Positions 10,876 through 21,221 of a DNA stretch of 64,000 bases are shown piece by piece. Below the pieces are notes generated by a model. The model worked only from the letters and a program-made list of their open reading frames with translations, was not told the DNA's origin and did no database searches. Source of the DNA: Undaria pinnatifida (lineage: Eukaryota > Sar > Phaeophyceae > Laminariales > Alariaceae); assembly GCA_012845835.1 (NCBI GenBank), contig JABAKD010000027.1, positions 4,419,465 to 4,483,464 of the forward strand, written 5' to 3'. The position numbers and the translations under genes were made by a program. How positions within the stretch are numbered: the first letter of the stretch is position 1; the number at the start of each line of letters is the position of its first letter.

Positions 10876-11035
10876 TTCCCCATGTTGAGCCTAAAAATAC
10901 CTCCCTGGGTCCCCACAAATTGAAACCACTTGGATACTGACACGTCGACCGGTATATTCCGCCGACCTCTGTCAGAGATAGATACCCGGTGGACTGAAAA
11001 AAACACAATCCGGGGTTCGAATCCCCCCAACGTCC
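10876..11035 (+). repeat. Fragment related to the TRIM interior, with a tRNA-like B box
   Basis: Blocks CCCATGTTGAGCCT, AAATACCTCCC, TTGGATACTGACA, TCGACCGGTATATTCCG and CCGACCT match the interior of the 34.2 kb TRIM (34372-34476) and the copy at 36.4 kb. It ends in GGGGTTCGAATCCCC, a T-arm-like palindrome. Confidence 0.5.
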
Positions 11036-11670
11036 ATCTCTGCCGATTTTCTTGTTTGATGGAAATGACAGAAGTACACACCTGAACGTCATGGTGCACG
11101 CTTACCCCCAGGCAAGGCGATGCACCTCTAACACTGCAATCCCGCCGTTCAAGGAGGGGGGGGGCGGGGGGCGGGGGGGGTAAATCAAGCCTTACAACTA
11201 AGGTGCCGGCAGGCTATACGGAGGAACGACAAGGCCGAAAATAAAAATAAAAAAGTCACAAAAATAATGTTGCGCAATGCACTGTTCCACACGTCAGACA
11301 ATCACCGATTCCCACTTAATGACCTAGATATTTCAAGGAATATCTGCACGATATATTGATCATATCACCGGGTGAGAGCCGTACGATCTGTTTGATCTAG
11401 CACATGTTTCCCGGGTCGGATATGTACTCATATAATACACATGCTGCACAGTATCTCACAACGGCAGCTATAGGGTCCACTGTAGATAATCTATATGATC
11501 TATATGATCTACTGTAGATCATCACCTGCTCGAGGTATGCAATTTTCCAATGCTATGGTGTCCTGTTGTGTCTTATATGCACTACCCACTATTATTAGAC
11601 CATGCAATCACGTAACTTTATGGTAGTGGGTAGTGCTGTATAACACCAACAAGACATACACTTCATAGTT
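11036..11670. other. No gene seen
   Basis: Contains a short G/C run near 11155 and palindromic AGATCATATAGATC-type motifs at 11485-11525. Nothing recognised. Confidence 0.3.
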
Positions 11671-11932
11671 GTTCGTCGAATCTCGCCGGCTTCTTAGCAT
11701 TGATCTCCAGGGACCTCCCCTGGCCACGGACTGATCTGGGAAGTCAATAACGTTGTAGTCTTTGTCAACCCAGAAACAAAAAATGATAAAGCCGGGACTC
11801 GAACCCACGCACATCACGCTCAGAAACGGACGATCTGCCCACCAAGTTATTCTTACTCACAATCCAGAGCAGTCTGTGGCGAGCGGAGGTCACGGGAGAT
11901 CATGGCTACGAAGCCGGCGAAATTCGACGAAC
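11671..11932. mobile_element. Foldback (MITE-like) element with a tRNA-like loop
   Basis: Long terminal inverted repeats: GTTCGTCGAATCTCGCCGGC.. at 11671 and its inverted partner ending CGACGAAC at 11932. They pair for about 70 bases with mostly single mismatches. The loop, read on the minus strand, carries an A-box-like TAACTTGGTGGGC, a perfect B box GGTTCGAGTCC and a T6 terminator at 11778-11783. It can therefore be a pol III transcription unit flanked by inverted repeats. The cloverleaf is too irregular for a functional tRNA call. Confidence 0.6.
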
Positions 11933-13631
11933 CCTTGACCCCTTTAGAGCCCGAAAAATCCCTCCCCATACTAACTTGACGTTTGTCCCCAAAAACGGGT
12001 TTTCAGTGCAAATGGTAGTCTGTAGTCCAACCATGCCGCGGGCATGGAGCCTTGACGCGGCTTAGGGTTCAAGTGTACACGGTAGATGGGCACGTAATGA
12101 GAAATGGTAGAAGGTAGGATGAACACGTAATGAGAAAGGAACGGTGAACTAAGGGCAGCAGGGAGTCAATACCGTTGCTAAGCCGGCAGTGGGTACATAG
12201 GAAAGTGTGTTTCTTCATCTTTCGGATTACCTTGATTTGCTCCTGTACGGGAATGTTCTTATGGATGGTCCGGTGTCAAAGCTCATCATGATGCGCATTG
12301 CTGGATGGGAGACAGGGTTCCCCCCTTTCTTTTACGGTACTTTCGTGAATGTTTGGAAGACATCGACGTTGAAGCTCATGTTACACATTCGAGGGTGGAA
12401 AACAGATCAATGTAAACAGTCTCTCGCACGATACCAAAGATGGTGCCGAGTGACGGCACGTTTAGTAGTGTCCGTTGGTAGACAGGCGTCCAGGAACCCC
12501 CCACCCTACGAGTAGTATATGAAGTCTAAAGAGGCGTTGAAGGGACAAAAACAGACCAAAGCGTTTTTTTCTTAAAATCTTATATGCTGTGTGTACCTAG
12601 TATACGGGTTCATGTGTCCATGCCAATTCATGCACGAGGACGTTACAGGCCACAAATATTCCACACACTATTAATAACTCCACACAAAAACACACAAAAC
12701 AGCTGTACGAGTAGCCATATAGTCTACACTTCATGCGTATGGTATACATGAACTTCCCCCACCCCGTCTTCCATACTTTATGCAAGCGAGAAAAAATGAC
12801 GTGACAGGCGGTAGTCGTGCTCTACTACTAATTAATACTCGCTTTGCACGCGACAAGAGGCACAAAAACACCGAAACAAATTATGGTCTTGTGTAAACAA
12901 TTGCGATGCGGCATTGTCTTTTAAAACCAAATTCTTCTGACCGCGTCTGCCGTGAGTTCGATCAAGTTACCAGGTAGGATCGATACAATACTCATAATCT
13001 TTTGCAAGCTGCGTGATACATCGGGTGCTCCTCTGTCCTACGGATGTTGTGAGGGTGAACATCAACAGCAAACAATAAAAATAATCTTAGCTACTAGACT
13101 AGACTACACGTACTTCATCCCGAGGCCTTAAGTTGTTATGTATGCTTCGCCAGTGTTAACAGCAATATCTTGACCGTTTTAGCACCTTTTAGCACTGGAC
13201 TCCCGACATGGGGACAAAACACTTGGGAGTTAAACCAGGATCATGTTAGGAGTTGGAAAGGGGTATGATCCATGTTTTTGGTTTCGTGGATCTTTATTGG
13301 CGTTGGGGTGCGCAGGATTGATTCTTCCAAATGGATTCTTCCACACACTGGGATGATTGAAGTGGCCCCTTTGGGACCCAGACAAGTAATCCAGCACGGT
13401 CGTACCATTCGTCTGTGATAGATCAGTGGGGGTCTTCCGATAGTGCCGATTGGATAGAGCCTATTTCCTATATAGTGCCGGTGAAATCGCCTGCCACAAC
13501 TAAACTGGAACCCGCTATAATAGTACAAGCATCAGTACTACACCCAGTGGTGTCGCTGTCCGGTATAATGCCGGCATCGTTGGCTGGAACATATCGGCAC
13601 GGAGAGGAGACCACCATTCGTATCATCATTA

Positions 13632-13632
<1 letters not shown>
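11933..13632. repeat. Unassigned 1.7 kb with a family C-related fragment
   Basis: 12935-13020 (CTGCCGTGAGTTCGATC.., CTTTTGCAAGCTGCGTGATAC) belongs to the family C-related group and carries TACCAGGTA inserted where the 59.03 kb copy has only TA. CACGTAATGAGAAA occurs twice at 12089-12135. No gene seen. Confidence 0.45.

Positions 13633-13729
<97 letters not shown>
13633..13729 (+). repeat. (TTG)n microsatellite, about 32 units
   Basis: An essentially perfect TTG run with terminal GTCGTCG. It gives poly-Leu, poly-Cys and poly-Asn shadow frames on the two strands. Confidence 0.95.
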
Positions 13730-13864
13730 CGTCGTTCTCCAGAGCCTGCAACGGCGCGACTCGCAGTTCATCATGTATCATGCTGCATGAATGTCGGAGA
13801 TCTCCGCGCCATATGCAGCTCGGGCGCACACCACGGCACCTACTACGCCCCCTACCTCATCAGG

Positions 13865-13932
13865 CCTGCCTCTTGTGCCCTCTTGTACCCTCTGGTACCC
13901 TCTTGTATCCTCTTGTACCCTCTTGTACCCGA
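13865..13932 (+). repeat. 10 bp minisatellite CCTCTTGTAC
   Basis: Seven near-identical units with variants CCTCTGGTAC and CCTCTTGTGC. Confidence 0.85.
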
Positions 13933-14999
13933 TGCTTCAGTCGTGACCGTTTTTTCGACATTGCTCCCCCTTGCAGCCCCGAAGGGGCTATAAACAACAG
14001 CAAAATAGAAGCTATGAGGAGAACTGCCCTACTGCTACTTATAGACCGGACCTTTTGGTTGAGAAACGGGGTATCATTGGCTCGGCGTCCCAGATGGAGT
14101 AATGGGTGAAAACAGGTGAATCTCGTCCCTACGTAAGTCAAGGTCGTGGGTTCAAGTCTCCCCCGGTGCTCGTCGGGGACTCTTTCCTTGTTTGTTCTCG
14201 AGCAAAACATTATTTATTGATCATTGATAGCAGTACCAGCGACTGCGAGTTGTTGCGATAATTCTGTCAGCAGAAAGATGGGCCTGCTTTGTTTGCGAAC
14301 ACACAGTTTTTAATTTGGTCACCTCGATTTTATTTTTTCGCTGCTTGCTGGCAGTTGGATCGGGCTATCGGATTCGGAGACGGATTGAAGCACCGCTTTT
14401 TACAGGCACATTGTTAACCTCGACCCCTTAGCCTCTTTGGGACCCATCTAGAGCGACCAAAAAAACGCCGAGGGCGATCTTTTCAACAGGCTAGCAGAGA
14501 AGAGCGTGCAGCAGCAGCAGGAGCATGATCATCCTATACACGCGCGTGCGTGTCGCTTAGCTCCTCACTTCGCAGTCCGGGCACAACCCCCATCCACCAG
14601 CACGGGTTGTTCCGTGTGCCGGATGCTATAATCGTCATGTGTTTTCGTTCGACGCTATTTTCCCTCTCAGGTTCCAAAAAAAAACGGTTTTAACCCTTTA
14701 TACCACCGGAAAAAAAAAACATCCACATCCACAAAAATTCCAGGTGGTTTGTCCCCAAAGAGTACGATGCGGTTCTAACTTCAAGGGGGGGGCAAGTGTT
14801 CAAAAAAGTGACGAGATTGCAGCTTCGGCCCTACCAAGCAACCCGGACTGCTGAGGGAGGGTGTCTTGCACCCGAACTTCAACGCGAGAACTTGCACGAC
14901 ACGCGCGCTGCACGATACTCCGAAAGTACTACTTGCACGGCGCGCTCGAACCATATAACTCGTTTTTCATATAATAGGATCATACTAGAGTCAGCCACA
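13933..14999. other. No gene assigned; one tRNA-like motif
   Basis: CGTGGGTTCAAGTCTCCCC at 14146-14164 looks like a T-arm with B box, without a recognisable partner half. Otherwise unremarkable. Confidence 0.3.
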
Positions 15000-15000
15000 T

Positions 15001-15322
15001 CGCCCCGGTGGTGTAGTGGTTACCCTCGAATACTACTAGCGTTGGTCCTTGAGTTCGATTCCCACCGTGGTGAGAATTTAAAAGTGTTTGCGAAAATGCA
15101 AAAAAAGGATCAACTGCTGAGAACGCCTACCAGCGTGGGTAGTCACAATTCAACGCGAGTCGACGAGGCAAGAAAATGTTGTACTCTCGATAAAAAAACA
15201 AAGGCACGTACCGTAGTGGGGATGGGGGAGGAGGGCCCGCTATGTGACCCCGGATCTGAGTTACTACTGGGAGGGAGCGCGAGATGAGAGTAGTGCGAGG
15301 AAAATAAATGGGATGGACAAAA
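15001..15322 (+). repeat. SINE-like family A, complete plus-strand copy
   Basis: The tRNA-like head is at 15003-15075: GCCCCGGTGGTGTAGTGGTTA (A box) and GAGTTCGATTCCC (B box), with a short imperfect acceptor. The body contains GCGAGTCGACGAGG, CGATAAAAAAACAAAGGCACG, GGGCCCGCTATGTGACCCC and the tail ATAAATGGGATGGACAAA. About 320 bp, no coding frame. This is the best full-length reference copy in the window. Confidence 0.7.
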
Positions 15323-15339
15323 AGAAGTCAGCTGTGTCT

Positions 15340-15540
15340 CACTAGTGCGGTGCCTCTCCAGTTGAAAATAACCGCACTAAAGTGGGACCCCCAGACCATG
15401 CACCACCACGGGACGTTGTAATACTCTATATGCGATTTACACCGCACTAAACTGGGGCCCCGCACTAAAGGGTACCAAACTAAACTGGGGCCCTGCACTA
15501 AAAAAGGGTACCGCACTAACGCGGGACTACGAATGTATTT
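15340..15540 (+). repeat. Short repeats based on GCACTAAACTGGGGCCC
   Basis: Five or six imperfect copies of CGCACTAAA(C/G)TGGGGCCC with GGTACC spacers. Confidence 0.7.
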
Positions 15541-16103
15541 GTTTTCTCGCTAATAGCTGGGTCCCATTTAGGAACCCAGGCACAGCAACCCATAACAAAC
15601 TAGCGCGCAACAGCAGTCGACTCTGTTAACAGTTACTAGTATCATGCTGCTCACTCACGTGTTTGGGTACATCCTCCACCTCAGCAGCCGGAGTTGATTC
15701 GCGAGGCAGATGTTGTAATCGTCGATAACCAAAACCGATTTGACGCACAAAAAGCTTCCTAAAACCAACACGCCCCTCCCTGCATCTCATCTCTCAAACA
15801 GCGATTGAGCCCCCCCCCCCGCTAAGAACTTCCAACGAAGCATCAACCAAAAACCCGCGGTCCGAAAAAAATGGCTGGTTTGTTCAGCTATCAACAAAGT
15901 GTTAATTATTACTTGTAGAGAGTGTAAATCCGTTTCATCGCTGGAAAAATGTTAACTATTAGTACTTGCCCAATCTAAGGCTTACCACACCCTTCCCCCC
16001 CTTGGACCGGCGGAATGGTAGATCCGCCGGACACACAAGGACAAGTTCGACATGGGATAGGTCGTAGTTTACCATAGGTGGTATAATACATGGGCTCCCG
16101 TGA
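15541..16103. other. No gene seen
   Basis: AT-rich with a C-run at 15809. No assignment. Confidence 0.3.
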
Positions 16104-16362
16104 AATTGCACGTACGTGCAAGGTTTTTTAGATTTACACGTAAATTCAATAGCGATTTATCTATGGCGGCTCCCTATGTCCAGGTCCGCACAAAACGACG
16201 CTTACGCTGCCCAGACAAACCCGACCCCAGACCCGATCCTAGCCCTAACCCTTACCCTAGCCCCAACCCAACCCTTTGGGGGGCTCTCGGTCTGCTCTCG
16301 AGCTCGGCAGGGGCTGTACTGAGTTTACGTGCAATTCTAAAAACCTTGCACGTACGTGCAAT
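16104..16362. mobile_element. MITE-like element with 43 bp inverted ends
   Basis: Left end ATTGCACGTACGTGCAAGG, then TTTTTTAGATTTACACGTAAA. The inverse is at the right end (TTTACGTGCAATTCTAAAAA, CCTTGCACGTACGTGCAAT). The outermost part is a perfect palindrome, TTGCACGTACGTGCAA. The 170 bp interior has telomere-like CCCTAACCC/CCCTAG/CCCCAACCC runs at 16228-16275. No coding frame, and no target-site duplication that I can define. Confidence 0.65.
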
Positions 16363-16369
16363 CAAACGC

Positions 16370-16440
16370 CTGGTGATGATACATAGGTGAGATTCGAACC
16401 CACGACCCAAAAGCCCATGGTCTGTTGATGACAGCCGTTG
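16370..16440 (-). repeat. tRNA-like fragment
   Basis: On the minus strand, CCATGGGCTTTTGGGTCG followed by GTGGGTTCGAATCTCACC (T arm, B box). The same two blocks occur inside the TRIM at 34306-34340. The 5' half does not fold into a standard D arm, so this is not a tRNA gene call. Confidence 0.45.
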
Positions 16441-16444
16441 GTGA

Positions 16445-16812
16445 AGGCATTTTTTTTTCTCCTTTTTTTGTTCATCCCATTTATTATCCTCGCACAACTC
16501 TCGTGCTGCCTCCCAGTAGCTGGTAGTAACTCATATCCGGGGTCACATAGCGGGCCCTTCTCCCCCCTCCCCGCTACGGCGGTTCGTGCCTTCATTTCTA
16601 TCGCGAGAATAATTCAGCACCTTCTTCCTTCGGCGACTCGCGTCGCTTTGTACCTACTCACGCTGCTAGGCGCTCTCAGCAGTTGACCCTTCTTTTTTTT
16701 TTTTGCATTTTTGCGAATAAAGTAAAATCTCACCAGGGTGGGAATTGAACTCAAGAACCATCGCTAGTAATACTCGAGGATAACCACTAGAACACCGGGG
16801 CGACCGGTTCTG
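16445..16812 (-). repeat. SINE-like family A, complete minus-strand copy
   Basis: Same order of blocks as the 15.0 kb copy in reverse: tail ATCCCATTTATT at 16475, TCATATCCGGGGTCACATAGCG, GTGCCTTCATTTCTATCGCG, CGGCGACTCGCGTCG, then the tRNA-like head at 16738-16812. Confidence 0.7.
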
Positions 16813-17125
16813 CATTAGAGGTCAACAATAACAATCCGGAACTCAAGGACCATCGCTAGTACTACTCGAGGATAACCACTAGAACACCGGGGCGACCGGT
16901 TCTGCATTAGAGGTCAACAATAACAGTCCGGTTAACCTCTGGTGAAACGTTGACCAGTTGCCTACCCCACTCGGTGGGAATTGAACTCAAGGACCAACGC
17001 TAGTAGTATTCGAGGGTAACCACTAGACCACCGAGGCGACCGGTTCTGCACTAGAGGTCAATATTAACTGTCCGGCTGACCACCGGTGAAAGGTTAATCA
17101 ACCAATTGCCTACCCCATCTAAGCC
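16813..17125 (-). repeat. Two further tandem tRNA-like heads of family A
   Basis: After the full element come two more heads (16840-16890 and 16975-17047). Each is followed by the same linker (GGTTCTGCA.TAGAGGTCAA, then GTCCGG.T.ACC.C.GGTGAAA, TTGCCTACCCCA). Counting the full copy, three heads lie in tandem on the minus strand, spaced about 108 and 130 bp apart. Confidence 0.65.
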
Positions 17126-17149
17126 ACACAACATGAGCGCTCCGCCGAA

Positions 17150-17475
17150 GACCTGCCTGCCGTGAATCGAATAAACTTCTACCAGGTTATACACCAAACA
17201 AAAACCTATCAGCTATTTAGAAAATGAAAAATCACACTTTACTTGAGCTGTGTGTGATGATGATGATGAGATCGACCAAGAAGGATTTGTGGTCAAAACT
17301 CAGCTTTGCAAGCAGCGCGTGATACTTCGATCGCGGGTATTACAGTACTACAGCACCGACCCCCTTATAAGGAACCGAGATGATGTTCGTTTTCGGCTAG
17401 ATTTCTTATTTTAGAAATGCCGTGTTCTGCACTCACTTCGGTACAATAATAGTTGTGAAATTAGTTATTTTCCCG
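17150..17475 (+). repeat. Family C-related variant and a fragment of repeat I
   Basis: 17225-17365 holds AAATCACACTTTA..GCTGTGTGTGAT, AGATCGACCAAGAAGG, CAAAACTCAGCTTTGCAAGC and TTCGATCGCGGGTATTAC, close to the variant at 23.1 kb. 17405-17470 (TTCTGCACTCACTTCGGTACAA) matches repeat I at 19.4 and 49.1 kb. Confidence 0.55.
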
Positions 17476-17499
17476 TAAGGTTTACGCCAAGTTTTTTGG

Positions 17500-17835
17500 A
17501 GCGCTCTTTCTTATGAGAGGGCCGGTAATAACGCATGGACTGCTGGCTCTGTGTCATGCCTATGTTGGTAAGAAAAAGATAGTCGTCATACCCCATAGCA
17601 CCAAGCCAACCCTGCTACGAACTCCACAAGGCTACCTTACCGACGGGATAGAATGCAAATCACTGATGTCAGAGCATCCTATCGTTGGTGTTCTGGATGG
17701 TTGATGAACTCGCTTGTTCAGCAGGTAATGAGTAACACAAGGGTCATCACCACCTGGTGGTCGTGATCGTTGCTGGCACCACATATCTGTGTCATGGCAA
17801 TGTATTGCGGCAGCGCAATCCACCGTCGGCATCTC
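17500..17835 (+). repeat. Repeat J, copy 1
   Basis: 17555-17800 is similar in order to 18610-18870: CATACCCCA..CCAACCCTG, GACGGGATAGAATG, CAGAGCATCCTATCGTTGGTG, GATGAACTCGCTTGTTCAG and CAGGTAATGAGTAACACAAG. Coding potential is not evident in either copy. Confidence 0.55.
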
Positions 17836-18103
17836 TAAGCGGCCGGGTGTGGGGGGGGGGTGGGGGGGGAGGAGGGAAGGGGGGAAGGGGGGGAGGGGGG
17901 GGCGTCATGCCCAGGAGACTGATGTCTGGGTTTGGCCATCATCGTCTTGAAAGTTGTGGGCCTTCCAAAGGCCGTCACAAGATTGCTTAAGACCGCCCTG
18001 ACTTCTTCGCCATGTTGCCTTTCTCCCCAGTGCCATTGATGATGCACTTGTTACCCTCTACGAGCCCAATGCCGTCTTTAGTCAGTTCCTAGGGTCTGCC
18101 AGT
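17836..18103. other. G-rich run and unassigned sequence
   Basis: 17847-17905 is almost pure G with scattered T and A, able to form G-quadruplexes. No gene seen. Confidence 0.4.
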
Positions 18104-18870
18104 ATGACATTTTTTTTCCTCTTTTCCTTTCCTGGCTTTCTCTTGTCTTGTCTTTTCTTGCTTTTCTTGTCTCTTCTTTTCTTCGCTTTTCTTTCTCCTT
18201 TTTTTTTGCTTTCTTCTCTTTTCTTTCCTTCCCTTTATCTTCTTTTCTTTTCTTGTTTCTTTTTTCCAATTGACTTGCGTCTGTCGTGCGTATGCGTAGT
18301 ATTAGATACTACGTGTGATATATACCTGGTACGTGGTAGTCTTTCTTGGGTGGCAAACGGTATAGCCGGTTTTTCCAGGCAAGAGTAATGAGACGTATGC
18401 ACCGGTATGGACCTGGCACATCGTAGACTGACTCCCGATTTCACTTTTATATGTTTCTGGTGGAGGCATGAATTGCGTCAGCTGTGATATATGCGTGTAC
18501 CACCTTGGGTTGTTTGTGTTTTTCCCTGGGGTATTCCTCAGCTCCAGAGTGACTGGAGCCTGTCCTGTGACCACGGACTTGATTATGCGAGTTAATGTGA
18601 GACCAACAATTTCGGTGGGAGAAGATAATAAACGTCATACGCCACCAAACCAACCCTGGTACCTCAAGGCTACGCCAGACGCTGCATGATCCCTGCCGGG
18701 ATAGAACGGAAATTACCAAAGAGCATGCTATGGTCGGTGCTTTGGTTGGTTGATTACTCGGCTTGTTCTGCAGGTAATGGGTAACACAAAGGTCATGACC
18801 ACCAGCTGGCCAGCTGGTCTCATGAGCCATGGCCAGCACGTGGCTACGCAGCGCTATCACAGAATATCGC
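18104..18870 (+). repeat. Dispersed family G copy 1, followed by repeat J copy 2
   Basis: A TTTTCTTTTC-rich pyrimidine head at 18104-18265 is followed by CAATTGACTTGCGTCTGTCG, TGCGTATGCGTAGT, CTTTCTTGGGTGGCAA, GGTTTTTCCAGGC, ACCTGGCACATCGTAG, GATTTCACTTTTATATGTTTC and CTCCAGAGTGACTGGAGCC, up to GTTAATGTGAG at 18592-18602. The copy at 26.5 kb is collinear. 18610-18870 is the second copy of repeat J. Confidence 0.7.
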
Positions 18871-20150
18871 AACGAGCTTCATAATTTGCTGAAAATATTA
18901 CGACAATAACAACAAACACAACCGACCACAACGTAAATCATACCTGGTATTACGTACTCTGTAGCTGACCCAGCGCCACCACCCACTCACACTAGCTTCA
19001 CCAAGACGTTCGATAGAATACTACACCCACTGCGCTACTACAAAGTATAACCCTGCCTGTGCCGTCAATAACCACTGGGAGAGAGGTACGTACACGTCAG
19101 CAAACAGCTGCCGTGTTATATCTGCCGGTGCATCATATCATACAACATCATACAACATCATACAACATCATACGAAACGTATCACGCATGCCGGTTAGAT
19201 CAGATTGAATGTATCATGTCATGCATACCTGGTATCCGGTAACATACTCATCATGTCCTTTATCATATGCCGCGGCTACAGGTTACGAACAGTAATATTA
19301 CCAAGCCCCCAAACTGTTAGCGATGCAGGAATTGTACAACAGCAGTGCGGCAATCCTAACCAGAAGAGCAACAAAATGATATGTTTCTCATTTGGCGAGG
19401 GTTCGTTCCACACTGACTTCAGTATAACGGCTCCCGGGCTTCTTAAGTTCCTGTAAATATCAGCCTGCCTTTCGTATTGTCCTGCTGCTTTTTACAAACA
19501 GGCGTCCTGTACTGCTATACCGCGGCGACTGATAAGCAGTATTTCTGAGCTCTGAGCTCCCAACTTGTTGGCAACGATGCTGAAGTCTGCGGTGCGCAAT
19601 GCGGAACGTCTTTCTGGCGGCGGAATTACACGTCGTGCTTGCACCAAAATCGGAACCGCCTCGGTTGGTCTTTTGGACAATTATTGCCATCATGCAAACG
19701 GCGATATAATGCTCGCTGTATGAATGTAACCAGTACCTAGCAGATAGCATGGATAGAGCATAGAGCAGTACTGACAGCAGTCTTGTAAGAAACCGAGATT
19801 TTGATTTTAGGCTACAGTATTATATATTTTTTTTGTACTTGAGAATGGTTGTGTCCTATTAATAGACCAAATTCAGCACAACAGTTGTCGAATCTCCTGT
19901 TTGAAGAAAAAAAAAAACACTTTCGAAGTTTCCCGTCATTTTTTTATAGGCTAAGCTTCTTGTCGAGGTTTTTCTCACCAAAGGGCCGGTAAAAAGTGTG
20001 AAACATTCTTCACTATAAAGGGTATTGATTTGGTATTAACGCCTTTGGGACTTGAGAGGGAAACAAGCTGTCGAAAAAACGAATACCTCGTACAGAAACA
20101 AACACAGGAAGTTCGGGCGAGCTTTACGGGCGCTACTTGGTACTGGTATA
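18871..20150. repeat. Mostly unassigned; small minisatellite and repeat I
   Basis: 19135-19180 is an 11 bp repeat (CATCATACAAC, four units). 19389-19515 (CTGACTTCAGTATAACGGCT, CTGTAAATATCAGCCTGCC, GCGTCCTGTACTG) matches 49070-49205. TACCTGGTA occurs at 18941 and 19226. No gene seen. Confidence 0.5.
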
Positions 20151-20154
20151 TACT

Positions 20155-20430
20155 GTAGTAGATACAGAAAGGAAAAGGGGCGAAGGGGCTATGGCAAAAA
20201 GGAAAAAGGGCTATCATAGGACAGACACTATCATAAGCAAAAGAGGCTATGACAGAAAGGAAAAGGGCTATGACTACGGTAAGCGAAAGGGCTATGATGG
20301 AAAGGAAACGGGGTTATGAAAGGAAGGGAAAAAAAGGGCTATGAAAGCAAGGAAAAAAAGGGGATACGACAGCAGTAAGCAAAAAAAGCGGCTATGACAG
20401 AAAAGAAAAGCCGCTTTCCCTACTGCTGTC
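20155..20430 (+). repeat. Purine-rich tandem array (AAAGGAAAAGGGCTATGA)
   Basis: About ten imperfect 20-25 bp units of GAAAGGAAAAGGGCTATGAC, some with a CATAAGCAAAAG or GGTAAGCGAAAG insertion. Confidence 0.75.
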
Positions 20431-21220
20431 ATAGACCATACCAGAGTAGATCCGAGGCGTAAAGGAAGATGTACGACGCGCGTGCAGCATGACGCTATTG
20501 TTTCTGTTGCACGTTTTTCCTGTATGAAGAACGCTGATAAAAAGCGCAGTTTCTTTGTCCCTCGTTTATCGTTGGTCTCGCAAAAGAGCACTCTACAGAG
20601 CATGATTCTGCCCAGCTGCTGTATTCACCTCAACATTGCGTCGCTTGAAGTCGCATATTCATACTTCGTACATATCACACAGGTGTTTATCACATCAAAA
20701 CGCGAAGTTACCGCGTTCGACGATAAAACGCGCTGTCCACACCGTACGCCCGCGACCTGAGACCAAAAGCCACCAAAAGGGCACAATATACGTCGCGGTC
20801 CCTCAGTCGTGCCGGTTGAGTAGTGCCGGTTGCCACAGTAGTGTCGATAAAATCGCTTGGCACAGATGGGAATAACCTTATTTCATCGACAGTGGCAGCT
20901 AGCAGAATAGTGCCGGTTGCCGCAGTAGTGCCGTTTTTTTCGGCTGGCACATATTCCGGCACTGCTGAGGGACCCCTACTGACACACGACCGTCTTACCA
21001 CCACCACCGTATAACGCGCACGATAACGCACCCCCTACAACGATTTTAGAAACTGGCTTTCTCGACAACGGGGAAGGGGAGAGCGCAAACGCCGCGCGAT
21101 GCGTCTATGGTATGATCTCGACGCGATATTTCCAAGGCAAGCCGCCATATCATTGTTTACCGTTGTCCCCCCCGTAAAAAAAGACGCAACGTAAAAAAGA
21201 CAGCGAGGGCAGAGATACAT
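20431..21220 (+). repeat. Unassigned sequence with repeat K (TAGTGCCGG)
   Basis: 20808-20970 contains TAGTGCCGGTTGCC(A/G)CAGTAGTG twice, with AAATCGCTTGGCACA and CTGGCACATATTCCGGCAC. Related blocks occur at 13430-13600, 35150-35260, 35550-35650 and 51340-51480 (inverted). No gene seen. Confidence 0.45.
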
Positions 21221-21221
21221 G

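Noticed and set aside
13415-13993. ORFs with poly-Cys, poly-Leu or poly-Asn
   Set aside because: Direct translations of the (TTG)n microsatellite in different frames.
16215-16280. Telomere or subtelomere boundary suggested by CCCTAACCC runs
   Set aside because: The tract is short, degenerate and enclosed in a MITE-like element, so it is interstitial.
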